This document shows, in pieces, positions 1 through 7,691 of a stretch of DNA of 11,735 nucleotides. The notes below the pieces were generated by a model that saw nothing but the letters and a program-made list of their open reading frames with translations, had not been told where the DNA came from and made no database searches. The stretch covers positions 1-11,735 of the forward strand of contig JASHRY010000408.1 in assembly GCA_030037105.1 (NCBI GenBank), read 5' to 3'. The stretch comes from Xanthobacteraceae bacterium (GTDB lineage Bacteria; Pseudomonadota; Alphaproteobacteria; Rhizobiales; Xanthobacteraceae). Each line of letters starts with the position of its first letter. Position 1 is the first letter of the stretch. The position numbers were made by a program, and so were the translations under genes.

Positions 1-40
1 AGCCATCGATGCTGGCCTCCTCCCCAGCCAGCATCTTGAA

Positions 41-262
41 TCAGAACCAACCTGATTCGGGAATCCCAAATCGATTCAGGCTCAATGAAAAAGACTCTAA
101 AAGGGATCCCTTTGATCGACGAGCCCGGGCGGTAGCGTTCGCGCCGTCGGAGCTGGTCGGGGTTGCGGAGATTGCGCGAGCGCGGCTGGTGTGATCCTCG
201 GCCCGGTTTTTGAAGCGCCAACTGTCGTTGCCGGTTTCGATGATGTCGCAGTGGTGAGTGAC
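41..262 (-). pseudogene. IS21-family IstB ATPase, C-terminal remnant
   Basis: The minus-strand translation reads THHCDIIETGNDSWRFKNR, followed by a low-complexity Arg/Ala/Ser/Thr tail and a stop at 41-43. The THHCDI.ETGNDSWRFK stretch matches what I know of the C-terminus of IstB, the AAA+ helper ATPase of IS21-family transposition. Nothing of the AAA+ core (Walker A or B) lies further upstream on this strand, and an in-frame TAG sits at 278-280, so only the tail survives. It is best read as a decayed insertion sequence marking the left edge of this block. No partner IstA fragment or terminal repeat could be identified. The match is from memory of the family, not from a search. Confidence 0.6.
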
Positions 263-362
263 GCTCAGCGTCGCCGACTACCCCTATGCTATGGAGAAGC
301 GGGGGCGCCATATCGCAGCTATTACAGCCGCAATCTAGCGCCTGTGGTCGAGCTTTGTACGC

Positions 363-386
363 CGTCAAGCTTCGGTCGGCTTGACG
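363..386 (-). terminator. Inverted repeat downstream of the transporter operon
   Basis: CGTCAAGC at 363-370 and GCTTGACG at 379-386 form a perfect 8-bp inverted repeat with an 8-nt loop. It starts 14 bases beyond the BMP-gene stop, at the end of the minus-strand operon, where a terminator is expected. No T tract follows on the minus strand, so it is not a classical intrinsic terminator; it could be a 3'-end stabilising hairpin. The 263-399 interval shows nothing else recognisable. Confidence 0.35.
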
Positions 387-399
387 AGGTAAGAGTTTC

Positions 400-1449
400 T
401 TACTTCTTGAGTGACGCCAGATCGACGTCGGCGAATTTGCCTGGTTCGGAGATGGCTGGCACCTTCACCCGGCCCATACGGATGTCGTCCATTAGCGCCT
501 TGACCTGGGTCATGACAGCCGGCGGAATGGTTTTCTCAAGCTCCGGGTTCATGGCCAGGGCGCCGATGCCGCCAGCCATGCCAACAGCATAGACCTTACC
601 CGGCTCAAGAGCGTCCTGGACCGAGCCTTGCACCACATTGCTCACCAGTAGAGGAATGTTTGCAAGCGCACTCGCGAGTACGGTTTTTGGCGCTAGCTTC
701 CATTGGTCGGAATAGGAGGCCAAGGCCAGAATACCGGCTGCTCCAGCCGCGGCATAAATGCCGCGCGACGCTTGATCGGTCGCGCTATAGATTACGTCAG
801 CGCCGCTGTCGATCTCCGCTTGCGCTGCCTCTTTAGCCTTGCCCGCATCATCGAAGCTGTTGATGTAGGTCGAGAAGGTCTTGATCTTTGGATTGCCGTA
901 GCGAGCGCCGAGCCGGAATCCTTCAGCTTGCCAAGTAACGTTCGAGAAATTGAAGCTGGCGACGACTCCGACTGCGCCGCTTTTGCTCATCTTGGAGGCG
1001 AGGTAGCCGGTAACGAACGAAATGTCCTGCATAGCCGGAATGTAGGACCATACGTTGCCAGTGGAACGCGGCGCCACTACAATTAGGAAATGGGTTTTGG
1101 GAAAGTCCTTTCCGGCGTTGTAGGCAGCATCCGCGAAGGTACCGCAATGCAACACAACGGTCTGGTATCCGTGTGTCGCGTAGTCGCGCGCGGCAACCTC
1201 GGCCTTGGACGGCGAGAGATTCTCGGTGTAGTCGACTGTTACGTTAATATCCTTCTTGGCAAGCGCTTCTTTGGCGTCCTTGACACCGTCGTAGCCCGCC
1301 TCTGACCATGAGCCATCATTAACTTGACCACATGGGATGTAGGCGACCTTGATATCCTTCGCATAGGTCGCGGATCCTCCTAGGCAGAGGGCGCAACCTG
1401 CAAGCATCAGTAAGGATCGGAATGATCCTCGGCTCTTTAACGCGATCAT
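400..1449 (-). CDS. BMP-family ABC transporter substrate-binding protein
   Basis: This is a periplasmic solute-binding protein of the BMP/PnrA/Med family, the receptor of NupNOPQ-like importers for nucleosides and related small molecules. The 349-residue length is normal. Residues 1-30 form a signal peptide with Lys5, Arg7 and Arg11, a hydrophobic core and a TYA|KD type-I cleavage site after residue 30. A lipobox-like LAGC at 16-19 leaves lipoprotein processing possible, but the hydrophobic run before it is short. The family motif VNDGSWSEAGYDG lies at 43-55, where relatives contact ligand. A strong AAGGAG (1457-1462) sits 7 nt before the ATG, giving the binding protein its own ribosome site although the ATG overlaps the preceding permease stop. 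As the last gene of the operon it is probably made in excess of the membrane parts. The ligand cannot be read from the sequence. Confidence 0.93.
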   Translation of the reverse strand: MIALKSRGSFRSLLMLAGCALCLGGSATYAKDIKVAYIPCGQVNDGSWSEAGYDGVKDAKEALAKKDINVTVDYTENLSPSKAEVAARDYATHGYQTVVLHCGTFADAAYNAGKDFPKTHFLIVVAPRSTGNVWSYIPAMQDISFVTGYLASKMSKSGAVGVVASFNFSNVTWQAEGFRLGARYGNPKIKTFSTYINSFDDAGKAKEAAQAEIDSGADVIYSATDQASRGIYAAAGAAGILALASYSDQWKLAPKTVLASALANIPLLVSNVVQGSVQDALEPGKVYAVGMAGGIGALAMNPELEKTIPPAVMTQVKALMDDIRMGRVKVPAISEPGKFADVDLASLKK

Positions 1450-2510
1450 GCTTCGTCTCCTTCGGGTTTTCCCGCTAGCACCTGCTGAGCCGCGGGTCTG
1501 TTAGCTTGCATCCGGTCGGCGAATAGGCCGCTCGGGTCGAGAACCGCCTGGTGGCGGGATGCGGCTCCGCGCCGACGTAGATAGGGCCGATTGATCGCAG
1601 CCGGATAGCCGGCGCGGCGGGCCACCAGCGCGACGACGACGATAGTGAGCAGATAAGGGAGTCCGATGAGCAACTGGTTCGGCAGACCGATGCCACTCAC
1701 TTGCAGGCGCAGCTGGAGTGCGTCAGCTGCCCCGAACAAGAGTGATGCAAGCGCCACGCGCCCGGGTCGCCAGCCGCCGAACACAACGATCGCGAGTACG
1801 ATGAAGCCGCGACCGGCGATCATGCCGTCGACATACGCGCCGACCTGAGCGACCGCAATGGTCGCACCAGCAAGCCCCGCCATGGCACCGCCGATTGCAA
1901 TTGCCTGCAGACGGACATGCCAAACATCTATCCCGGCACTGTCGACGGCTTCCGGGTTTTCGCCCACCGCTCTGACATGCAAGCCCCACCGCGACCGTTC
2001 AAGCAAGAGCCAGAACAGAGGTACCAGCAAGTAGGCTAAGTAAACTATAGGCGCTTGGGCAAAAAGGGGCTTGCCGATCACTGGCAACGTACTAAGCCAG
2101 GGTACCCGCAATGGTGAAGTGAGATAGAGTTGAGGTACGTCCTTAGCGGAAGCAAACGCGCGCTGGTACGCGAAGCTGGCGAGCCCAAGCGCCAGGATGT
2201 TGAGCACAATGCCGGTTACAATCTGATCGGCGCCGCGCACCACTGTCAGCAAACCGAATAAAAGACCGGCCAGCCCCCCTGTCAGGATTGACGCTGAGAA
2301 TCCGATGGAGGAGCTGCCACTCCAGAATGCGACGAGAAATCCAGAAATGGCGCCTAGCGCCATCATCCCTTCGATGCCGACATTGAGTAGGCCAGCACGT
2401 TCTGCCACCGCTTCGCCCAAGCTTGCAAGGATGAGCGGTGTGGCGATTCGGATGCTCGCCGTGAGCAGCGGCACCCAGAAAGCCAACTCGAATAGGTCGC
2501 TAAACGTCAT
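1446..2510 (-). CDS. ABC transporter inner-membrane permease (NupQ-like, BPD_transp_2)
   Basis: This is a polytopic permease of the branched-chain amino acid/sugar/nucleoside class (BPD_transp_2), the second channel subunit with the permease encoded just upstream. Hydrophobic segments run through most of residues 10-300. The motif GEAVAERAGLLNVGIEGMM (32-50) is the family signature at the first cytoplasmic turn, and RAVGENPEAVDSAGIDV is the later loop thought to contact the ATPase. The ATG overlaps the upstream permease stop (ATGA, 2507-2510), with GGAG 6 nt before it, so translation is likely coupled. After the usual family end (PAAINRPYLRR) there is an extra polar tail of about 41 residues (314-354) rich in Ala, Arg and Gln, which seems longer than in typical relatives. 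I cannot say whether the tail matters. Confidence 0.92.
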   Translation of the reverse strand: MTFSDLFELAFWVPLLTASIRIATPLILASLGEAVAERAGLLNVGIEGMMALGAISGFLVAFWSGSSSIGFSASILTGGLAGLLFGLLTVVRGADQIVTGIVLNILALGLASFAYQRAFASAKDVPQLYLTSPLRVPWLSTLPVIGKPLFAQAPIVYLAYLLVPLFWLLLERSRWGLHVRAVGENPEAVDSAGIDVWHVRLQAIAIGGAMAGLAGATIAVAQVGAYVDGMIAGRGFIVLAIVVFGGWRPGRVALASLLFGAADALQLRLQVSGIGLPNQLLIGLPYLLTIVVVALVARRAGYPAAINRPYLRRRGAASRHQAVLDPSGLFADRMQANRPAAQQVLAGKPEGDEA

Positions 2511-3538
2511 CGTCGCTCCAGCAGCCGCGTAGCGAGAATGAGCAGGATTAAGGCCGCTTCCATGATCGAAACCAACGCGACCGAGACACCAAGCGCGCGT
2601 TGCATGCCTTCAGCGCCGACATTGAGGGCGGCCAGCAAAAAGGCCACGACAACCGACCAGAGTGGGTTGAGCCGTGCGAGCAGTGCCACGACGATGCCAG
2701 TATAGCCATAACCGGGCGATAGCCCGTTCGGCAGGTTGTGAAAGATACCGGCGACCTCCCCGAATCCAGCCAGCCCGGCCAGCCCGCCTGCACACGCGAA
2801 GCTCGTGAACATGACACGACCGACCCGAATGCCTGCATAGCGCGCGGCGTTCAAGTTCTGCCCGATCATGCGCACGCGGTACCCGAACACGGTGCGCCGC
2901 AACACGTAAGAAAGTAGTCCGGCCGAGGCCAATGCGATCAGGAAATTTGCACTCAATCGTGTCCCGGGAATTAGGGTCGGTAGAAAGCCGGCTGGCACCA
3001 CCGGGGCGGTAGCAGGGGTTATGCCGGACGCCCAAGGACCACCGATGAGGTAAGTGGACAGGGTGACGGCAAGGAAGTTCATCATAATGGTCACAATGAC
3101 TTCGCTGGCCCCGAGCCTAATGCGTAGCAAAGCTGGAATGGCCGCCCATGCAGCGCCAGCCAAGAAGGCGCCGGCCGCCATCGCCGGCAGCACGAGAGGC
3201 CCGGCCAAGTTTATGCGGTTGAAGCCGATCCAGACCGCAGCGATGGCCCCGAGATAGAGCTGACCGTCGGCGCCAATGTTCCAAAGCCCGCAGCGAAAGC
3301 ACAACGTCACCGAAAGCGCGGTTAAGATGATTGGCGTGGCGTAGACTAGATCCTCCGCGATTGCGTTTACCGATCCGAACGCGTCTCGCAGAATCTCCCA
3401 GTAAGCAGTAAGCGGGTTGACCCCGACCGTTACTAACAGCAAGCCGGTAACGGCGAGCGCGACCACAACCATCGTGCTCGCCAAGACCGCGGCATGCCAG
3501 CGTTCGCCTATGATTGGTTCAATTGTCGATACCGTCAT
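2507..3538 (-). CDS. ABC transporter inner-membrane permease (NupP-like, BPD_transp_2)
   Basis: This 343-residue membrane protein is the other half of the heteromeric channel. A predicted transmembrane helix at about 17-40 follows a short cytoplasmic N-terminus, and several further helices extend to about residue 335. The signature FRCGLWNIGADGQLYLGA (81-98) corresponds to the family's aGlwNIGaEGQ motif, with Asp in place of the usual Glu. The loop GYRVRMIGQNLNAARYAGI is the probable contact to the ATPase. The start overlaps the ATPase stop by ATGA (3535-3538) and the stop overlaps the next permease start in the same way. This arrangement matches the nupO-nupP-nupQ order of nucleoside importers, but homologous permeases also serve other substrates. 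Confidence 0.92.
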   Translation of the reverse strand: MTVSTIEPIIGERWHAAVLASTMVVVALAVTGLLLVTVGVNPLTAYWEILRDAFGSVNAIAEDLVYATPIILTALSVTLCFRCGLWNIGADGQLYLGAIAAVWIGFNRINLAGPLVLPAMAAGAFLAGAAWAAIPALLRIRLGASEVIVTIMMNFLAVTLSTYLIGGPWASGITPATAPVVPAGFLPTLIPGTRLSANFLIALASAGLLSYVLRRTVFGYRVRMIGQNLNAARYAGIRVGRVMFTSFACAGGLAGLAGFGEVAGIFHNLPNGLSPGYGYTGIVVALLARLNPLWSVVVAFLLAALNVGAEGMQRALGVSVALVSIMEAALILLILATRLLERR

Positions 3539-5115
3539 GCTGCTTTGTCCGCTTTACCAGAGGCACCAAGCATGAGTGCACCGACTGTATCCGCTGATGC
3601 TTGCCCGCGTTCGAGCACGCTCACAATCCGGCCGTTGCGTAGGACGGCAATGCGATCGCTCAGGGCCAAGATTTCGTCGAGCTCATTCGAAACAAGAAGG
3701 ATCGCCATTCCCAAAGACCGTCCCTCGATCAGCCGCGAATGGACATATTCAATTGCACTCACATCGAGGCCGCGGGTCGGTTGCATCGCGATCAGGAGCT
3801 TGGGATCGCGCGCCAGTTCGCGGCCCAGCACTAGCTTCTGCTGGTTGCCGCCGGAGAGACTACGCATCGGCGCGTCCGAGCCGCTACATCGAATCATGAA
3901 TTCGCTGATGAGCTGATCTGCAAATTGCTTCACCTGGCGGCGGTCGATTATGCCGGTTCGCTGCAAATGCTTGGACGCGTGATTGACCAGGATGGCGTTG
4001 TCAGCGACCGAGAAGTCCAAAACCGCTCCGTCACGATGCCGATCTTCGGGAATATGGGCGATGCCGGCCCGGAAAATTTGGTCAGTGTGCCGATTAGTGA
4101 TCACCGCTCCATCTAGAATCACGTCGCCCGAATCCACGTGACGCAAGCCGGTGATGACTTCTGCCAACTCGCGCTGGCCATTGCCTTCGACACCGGCCAA
4201 ACCAACTATCTCACCTGCTGCGATTTCCAGGTTTACGCCTTGAAGGCCGCGGCGATTATCATCGCCGGTAGCTTTAACGTTTCGCAACGCCAAGATTGGC
4301 CGGCCGGGATGAGAAACGCCGCGGGGCAATGCCTCTTTCAGCGTCCGACCCACCATTTGTGTCACCAGCGCGTCGATCGTGGTGTCCGCCGTACGCCAGG
4401 TTCCGACATGGCGACCCTGACGCATGACGCTGATCCGATCACTGATGTCCATAACCTCTTCTAGCTTATGAGTGACGATGAAGATGCCGTGACCTTCGGA
4501 AGCGAGTTCGCGTAATGTCGTGCCCAGTGCCGCGATCTCCTGCGGAGTCAGAACCGCGGTTGGTTCGTCCAGAATGAGCGCCCGAGCGCCACGCAGCAGC
4601 GCTTTCAACACTTCGACGCGCTGTTGTTCGCCGATGGAAAGTTGTCCGACCAACCGGTCCAGCTCGACATCAATTCTATAGCGCCGCGAAAGCGCACTAA
4701 CCTCAGCGCGAGCCTTGCGTCTTCCCACGATGAATCGTCCGGCAAACCGTGTGCCGAGGATGAGATTCTCCAATACAGTCAAAGTCGGTACAAGCATGAA
4801 GTGCTGGTGCACCATGCCGATACCGGCATCGATCGCATCGCGCGGCGACCGCAACGCCAAGACGTGGCCGTCGAGTTCGATATGACCCGCATCCGGGAGT
4901 TCCATAGCGTAGATGATTTTCATTATGGTCGATTTGCCGGCGCCGTTTTCGCCAAGCACGGCGTGGATTTCACCGGCCTTCAAATCAAGCGACACATCGA
5001 CGTTGGCGACCACACCGCCATAGAGCTTTGAGATGCCTACCGTCTTAAGCACCCATGCGGCAGCTAACCGGCCTGCATTGCCTGACTCGTGGGTGACAAC
5101 AGCGGGCTTTCGCAT
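3535..5115 (-). CDS. ABC transporter ATP-binding protein with two nucleotide-binding domains (NupO/RbsA-like)
   Basis: This 526-residue cytoplasmic ATPase powers the importer and carries two fused NBDs. NBD1 is canonical: Walker A GENGAGKST (55-63), Q-loop Gln104, signature LSIGEQQR (159-166), Walker B ALILDEP (179-185) and switch His216. NBD2 is degenerate in the way usual for this family: its P-loop GVEGNGQRE (308-316) lacks the Lys, its signature is LSGGNQQK (420-427), Walker B ends in AMQPTRGLD with Gln replacing the catalytic Glu, and the switch His is Asn477. ATP turnover is therefore expected mainly at one site. The N-terminus has about 20 extra residues before the NBD. The start lies 9 bases after the RidA-fusion stop with only a weak GAGCGGA ribosome site, suggesting coupling to that gene. 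Confidence 0.95.
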   Translation of the reverse strand: MRKPAVVTHESGNAGRLAAAWVLKTVGISKLYGGVVANVDVSLDLKAGEIHAVLGENGAGKSTIMKIIYAMELPDAGHIELDGHVLALRSPRDAIDAGIGMVHQHFMLVPTLTVLENLILGTRFAGRFIVGRRKARAEVSALSRRYRIDVELDRLVGQLSIGEQQRVEVLKALLRGARALILDEPTAVLTPQEIAALGTTLRELASEGHGIFIVTHKLEEVMDISDRISVMRQGRHVGTWRTADTTIDALVTQMVGRTLKEALPRGVSHPGRPILALRNVKATGDDNRRGLQGVNLEIAAGEIVGLAGVEGNGQRELAEVITGLRHVDSGDVILDGAVITNRHTDQIFRAGIAHIPEDRHRDGAVLDFSVADNAILVNHASKHLQRTGIIDRRQVKQFADQLISEFMIRCSGSDAPMRSLSGGNQQKLVLGRELARDPKLLIAMQPTRGLDVSAIEYVHSRLIEGRSLGMAILLVSNELDEILALSDRIAVLRNGRIVSVLERGQASADTVGALMLGASGKADKAA

Positions 5116-5124
5116 CGCGTCCGC

Positions 5125-6381
5125 TCAGGTGCGTCTTGCGCCGATCAGATCGATCTCGATCAGAGCGTCTTTGACCAAAAGCCCGGTCGTGCCAATTGTG
5201 GTGCGGGCGGGAGGAGCACGAAAATGCTGCTTCCATACCTCGTCGAAACCAGCGAAGTTGTGCATATCTGTGAGGAAAACCTGCGCCTTTACAACGTCGT
5301 CGAGCGAGCAGCCTGCAGCGGCGAATGTCTTCGTCAGATTTTTCAGGATGTATTCGGTCTGCAGTTTGATGTCGGAGCCGTAGAACGGGAAGTCTGGATT
5401 ACGCCGAGCCACGGCTGGAATACCGGTCTTGAAATCCGTGGCGAGTTGGCCCGCAGCATAGATCAATCCGCCGACATCGAATGCTTCGGTATAGTGCGCG
5501 AGCGGCGCAGGTATGTCCGACTTGACCGTTTTAACATCCAGGCCGGGTCGCGGCACATAACCGATCAGATCGATCTCGATTAAGGCGTCCTTGATCAGGA
5601 GCCCCCCTGTGCCAATTGTCGAACGCGCGGGCGCGGTGCGGAAATGTTGCTTCCAAACCTCGTCGAAGCCGGCAAAATCACGAAGGTTCGTTAGGAAGAC
5701 ATGGGCCTTGACAACATAATCGAGAGAGCTGCTGGCAGCAGTGAATGTGGTAGCCAAATTTTTTAGGATGTAGTCCGTCTGTAGTTTGATATCGGATCCG
5801 TAGAACGGGAAGTCCGGATTCCGCCGGGCTGCGGCCGCAATGCCGGTTTTGAAGTCTGTCGCCAACTGTCCGGATGCGTAGACCAGATCGCCGATGCGGT
5901 AGGCTTCGGTGTAATGAGCGATCGGCGTGGGGAGCCCCGATTTGATGACCTTTACCTCCAGTCCGGGGCGCGGCACGTATCCGATGAGATCGATCTCGAT
6001 CAGTGCGTCTTTGACCAAGAGTCCTGTAGTTTGAATGGTTGAACGCGCTGGCGGCACCTTAAAGTAGGTCTTCCAGATTTCGTCGAAGCCTGCAAAATCA
6101 TGCAGGTTGGTCAAGAAAACTTGCGCCTTGAAGACGTGGTCGAGCGAACTTCCCGCCGCGGTGAACGTTCGTCGCAGGTTCTTAAGTATGTAGTCCGTTT
6201 GGAGCTTGATGTCGGAGCCATAGTACGGGAACGCGGGATCGATTCGTGCCTCAGCTGGAACGTTGGTTTTGAAATCAGTCGCTAGTTGTCCCGCGGCAAA
6301 GATCAGATCGCCGACCCGGAAGGCCTCGGTATAGTTGGCCAGCGGCTTGGGATTATCCGAACTGACGGGCGTAACTTTCAT
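5125..6381 (-). CDS. Tandem triple RidA (YjgF/YER057c/UK114) domain protein, putative enamine/imine deaminase
   Basis: This 418-residue protein consists of three RidA units of 140 residues each (1-140, 141-280, 281-418) with no length change between them. Each unit keeps the RidA active-site pattern: Tyr17/157/297, the catalytic Arg in P-A-R-S/T at 113/253/393, and the Glu of the IEID strand at 129/269/409. By hand count neighbouring units are about 75% identical. RidA proteins hydrolyse reactive enamines/imines and are normally about 130-residue homotrimers with active sites between subunits, so one chain may form the whole trimer. No signal peptide is seen, so it should be cytosolic. An in-frame ATG exists at 6462, but it has no ribosome site and would add a 27-residue Cys-rich leader unlike any unit; the ATG at 6381 has GGAGAG upstream and matches the unit boundary. 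It is first in the transporter operon, suggesting that it acts on the imported compound or a breakdown product. Confidence 0.93.
   Translation of the reverse strand: MKVTPVSSDNPKPLANYTEAFRVGDLIFAAGQLATDFKTNVPAEARIDPAFPYYGSDIKLQTDYILKNLRRTFTAAGSSLDHVFKAQVFLTNLHDFAGFDEIWKTYFKVPPARSTIQTTGLLVKDALIEIDLIGYVPRPGLEVKVIKSGLPTPIAHYTEAYRIGDLVYASGQLATDFKTGIAAAARRNPDFPFYGSDIKLQTDYILKNLATTFTAASSSLDYVVKAHVFLTNLRDFAGFDEVWKQHFRTAPARSTIGTGGLLIKDALIEIDLIGYVPRPGLDVKTVKSDIPAPLAHYTEAFDVGGLIYAAGQLATDFKTGIPAVARRNPDFPFYGSDIKLQTEYILKNLTKTFAAAGCSLDDVVKAQVFLTDMHNFAGFDEVWKQHFRAPPARTTIGTTGLLVKDALIEIDLIGARRT
5128..6381. repeat. Three tandem 420-bp repeats within the RidA-fusion gene
   Basis: On the minus strand the units are 6381-5962, 5961-5542 and 5541-5128. 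The spacing is exactly 420 bp, shown by GATCTCGAT landmarks (plus strand) at 5152, 5572 and 5992, each preceded by near-identical sequence. DNA similarity is high but with many scattered silent and replacement changes, so the duplications are not recent. The last unit is two codons short and ends in ARRT instead of the YVPRPG linker. Confidence 0.93.
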
Positions 6382-6385
6382 TTTA

Positions 6386-6391
6386 CTCTCC
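6386..6391 (-). promoter_or_regulatory. Ribosome binding site deciding the RidA-fusion start
   Basis: On the minus strand the sequence reads GTGGAGAGTAAAATG: GGAGAG stands 4 nt before the ATG at 6381. The longer in-frame alternative at 6462 is preceded by AT-rich sequence with no Shine-Dalgarno match. Confidence 0.75.
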
Positions 6392-6994
6392 ACTTTCAGG
6401 CAGTCTGGGCAGCAATGCAGCGCGGTCTCGATAGTCTGCGTTTCGCGGGAAGCGATATCCATGAAATATCAATTTTGGCATGTGTCGCTGTACTTTTCCA
6501 TTATTTTCCCTTTGTTTTTAGTGAACAATGCGCGCTGTGATATCTCAAGTCAAGCGCTCGATTACCCACTTTCGCGGTCAGCCGCTCTTTCTTGGATCAA
6601 TTCGATAATGCGAGATTGGCGGTTGCGTAATACGCGCATTCAAAGGTGCTAATTCGCCCTCGACCGCTGCAATGATGCAGAGCAGCGACAGGATTCTTTC
6701 GCCTTTGCACGCACCCTTTGCGCCGGTCGGATTGAGCGACGAACGGGGGTTCGAGGTGGGAGATTTCGATCCGCGGCATCGCGGGCGCTGTTGACAGCAA
6801 GTAGCGGTGCCATCAGGCCGGAGTGGTAAAATTAATTGCAACGCTTCTCGCCTCTGTAACGGTTGGCTGCCAATAAGCCGGCGAGTAGGACGCTTGGTGA
6901 GCACAGCGCGATGCGCGGTAAGGCCCAAGCCTCGCTCGGCGGGGTCGGAATGGTGAATTGGTTTCCGAAACGCATTTATCCATATCACCTCGGT
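6392..6994. other. Long stretch with no convincing gene
   Basis: About 600 bases lie between the RidA-fusion start and the regulator stop. The first 150 are AT-rich and hold the putative leader and promoter of the operon. A plus-strand frame at 6461-6652 (63 codons) begins with a hydrophobic, signal-like segment but has only a weak ribosome site. A minus-strand open frame at 6578-6988 is rich in Arg, Pro and Ser like an out-of-frame reading of GC-rich DNA. I recognise no protein, RNA or insertion sequence here; a decayed gene is possible. Confidence 0.5.
6500..6528 (-). promoter_or_regulatory. Possible sigma-70-like promoter for the RidA/transporter operon
   Basis: On the minus strand TTGTTC (6528-6523) and AATAAT (6505-6500) are 17 bases apart in an AT-rich island. 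This would give an untranslated leader of roughly 115 bases. The -35 match is poor and there is no independent support. A GATAT-7nt-ATATC inverted repeat lies in the leader at about 6454-6470. Confidence 0.25.
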
Positions 6995-7651
6995 TCAGGC
7001 GACGATGGCAATTTGAGAAAGCGATCCGATAACACGCCGGCGTGCACGTTCGATATGCCGCCGGATGAGTTGGCCGGCCTTGGGGGCATCGCGCGCTTGC
7101 ATTCGATCCAATATCGCATTGTGCTCGGCGATCAGAACGTCGGTTCGGCGGCCTTCAGCGACCGAAACGCTGATCAAGACCAAGCGATCAAACTGCTCGA
7201 TTAGCTCCTGGGTGGTCTTGCTGATTCGTCGATTGGGGCAAAGCTGTGCCAGAGCCAAGTGAAAGGCACGGTTATATGCAACGAAATTGTTCCCGTCGCT
7301 CCAAGCTTGGAGGCTGCGATATCTGTCCAAGGCTGCGAGATCCGCGTCGCTCGCCGATGACGTCGTCAATCGCGCTGCGGTCTCTTCCATAAGAGCGCGA
7401 AACTCGAATAACTCGATGGCGTCTGAAATTGACACCGGCGCGACTCGATAGCCCTTGCGAGGCATCACAATCACGAGCCGTTCCGCCTCAAGCCGCATAA
7501 GTGCGTCGCGGATCGGCGACTTGCTCATTTGGAACCGTCTCGCAAGGTCACTCTCATGGAGAGTCTGACCAGGCGCTATAGCGCAGGACAGAATCTCTGC
7601 CCGGATCCTTTTGAAAATATCCTCACGACCGGTTTCGACACGTTGCGGCAT
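6995..7651 (-). CDS. GntR-family transcriptional regulator, FCD (FadR-type) subfamily
   Basis: This is a 218-residue DNA-binding regulator. Residues 9-72 are the GntR winged helix-turn-helix: EDIFKRIRAEIL, then ESDLARRFQMSKSPIRDALMRLEAERLV as the helix-turn-helix, then the wing MPRKGYRVAP. Residues 78-205 are the all-helical FCD ligand domain, with Asn127, His131 (NRAFH), His177 (AEHNAIL) and His199 (RRHIER) at the usual metal-binding positions. The effector is probably a small carboxylate, as is common for FCD proteins. The start at 7651 is chosen because the domain begins right after it; an in-frame ATG at 7672 is also possible, and neither has a strong ribosome site. It is divergent from the hydrolase at 7817 and lies between the transporter operon and the enzyme genes, so it is the likely local regulator. 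The direction of control is unknown. Confidence 0.92.
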   Translation of the reverse strand: MPQRVETGREDIFKRIRAEILSCAIAPGQTLHESDLARRFQMSKSPIRDALMRLEAERLVIVMPRKGYRVAPVSISDAIELFEFRALMEETAARLTTSSASDADLAALDRYRSLQAWSDGNNFVAYNRAFHLALAQLCPNRRISKTTQELIEQFDRLVLISVSVAEGRRTDVLIAEHNAILDRMQARDAPKAGQLIRRHIERARRRVIGSLSQIAIVA

Positions 7652-7673
7652 TATTGATATCTTTATACCCATA

Positions 7674-7691
7674 TAATTGATCAGACAATTA
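7674..7691. promoter_or_regulatory. Inverted repeat, candidate operator of the GntR regulator
   Basis: TAATTG at 7674-7679 and CAATTA at 7686-7691 form a perfect 6-bp inverted repeat around ATCAGA. It lies just upstream of the regulator start, in the AT-rich divergent region shared with the hydrolase at 7817. FCD regulators commonly bind short AT-rich palindromes beside their own gene, so this is a reasonable operator candidate, but such repeats also arise by chance in AT-rich DNA. Confidence 0.35.

Noticed and set aside
191..592. 133-codon plus-strand open frame covering the left spacer and the end of the BMP gene
   Set aside because: Its second half lies opposite the well-supported BMP gene and its first half crosses the istB remnant; no motif is seen.
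3535..4200. Second NBD of the ATPase lacks the Walker A Lys, the catalytic Glu and the switch His
   Set aside because: This degeneracy is normal for the C-terminal NBD of RbsA/MglA/NupO-type proteins, so it does not indicate decay.
5089..5583. Plus-strand open frames of up to 164 codons opposite the RidA repeats
   Set aside because: They are the antisense shadow of the triple RidA gene, repeating with the same 420-bp period.
5128..6381. The tandem 420-bp repeats as an assembly artefact or recent duplication
   Set aside because: The units differ by many scattered changes (about 25% of residues), so they are old, independently evolving copies.
6382..6462. Longer RidA-fusion start at 6462 with a Cys-rich N-terminal leader
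   Set aside because: There is no ribosome site before it, and the internal ATG at 6381 has GGAGAG and coincides with the 140-residue unit boundary.
6578..6988. 136-codon minus-strand open frame between the RidA fusion and the GntR regulator
   Set aside because: The composition (Arg, Pro, Ser) looks like out-of-frame GC-rich DNA, and there is no motif or clear ribosome site; a decayed gene cannot be excluded.
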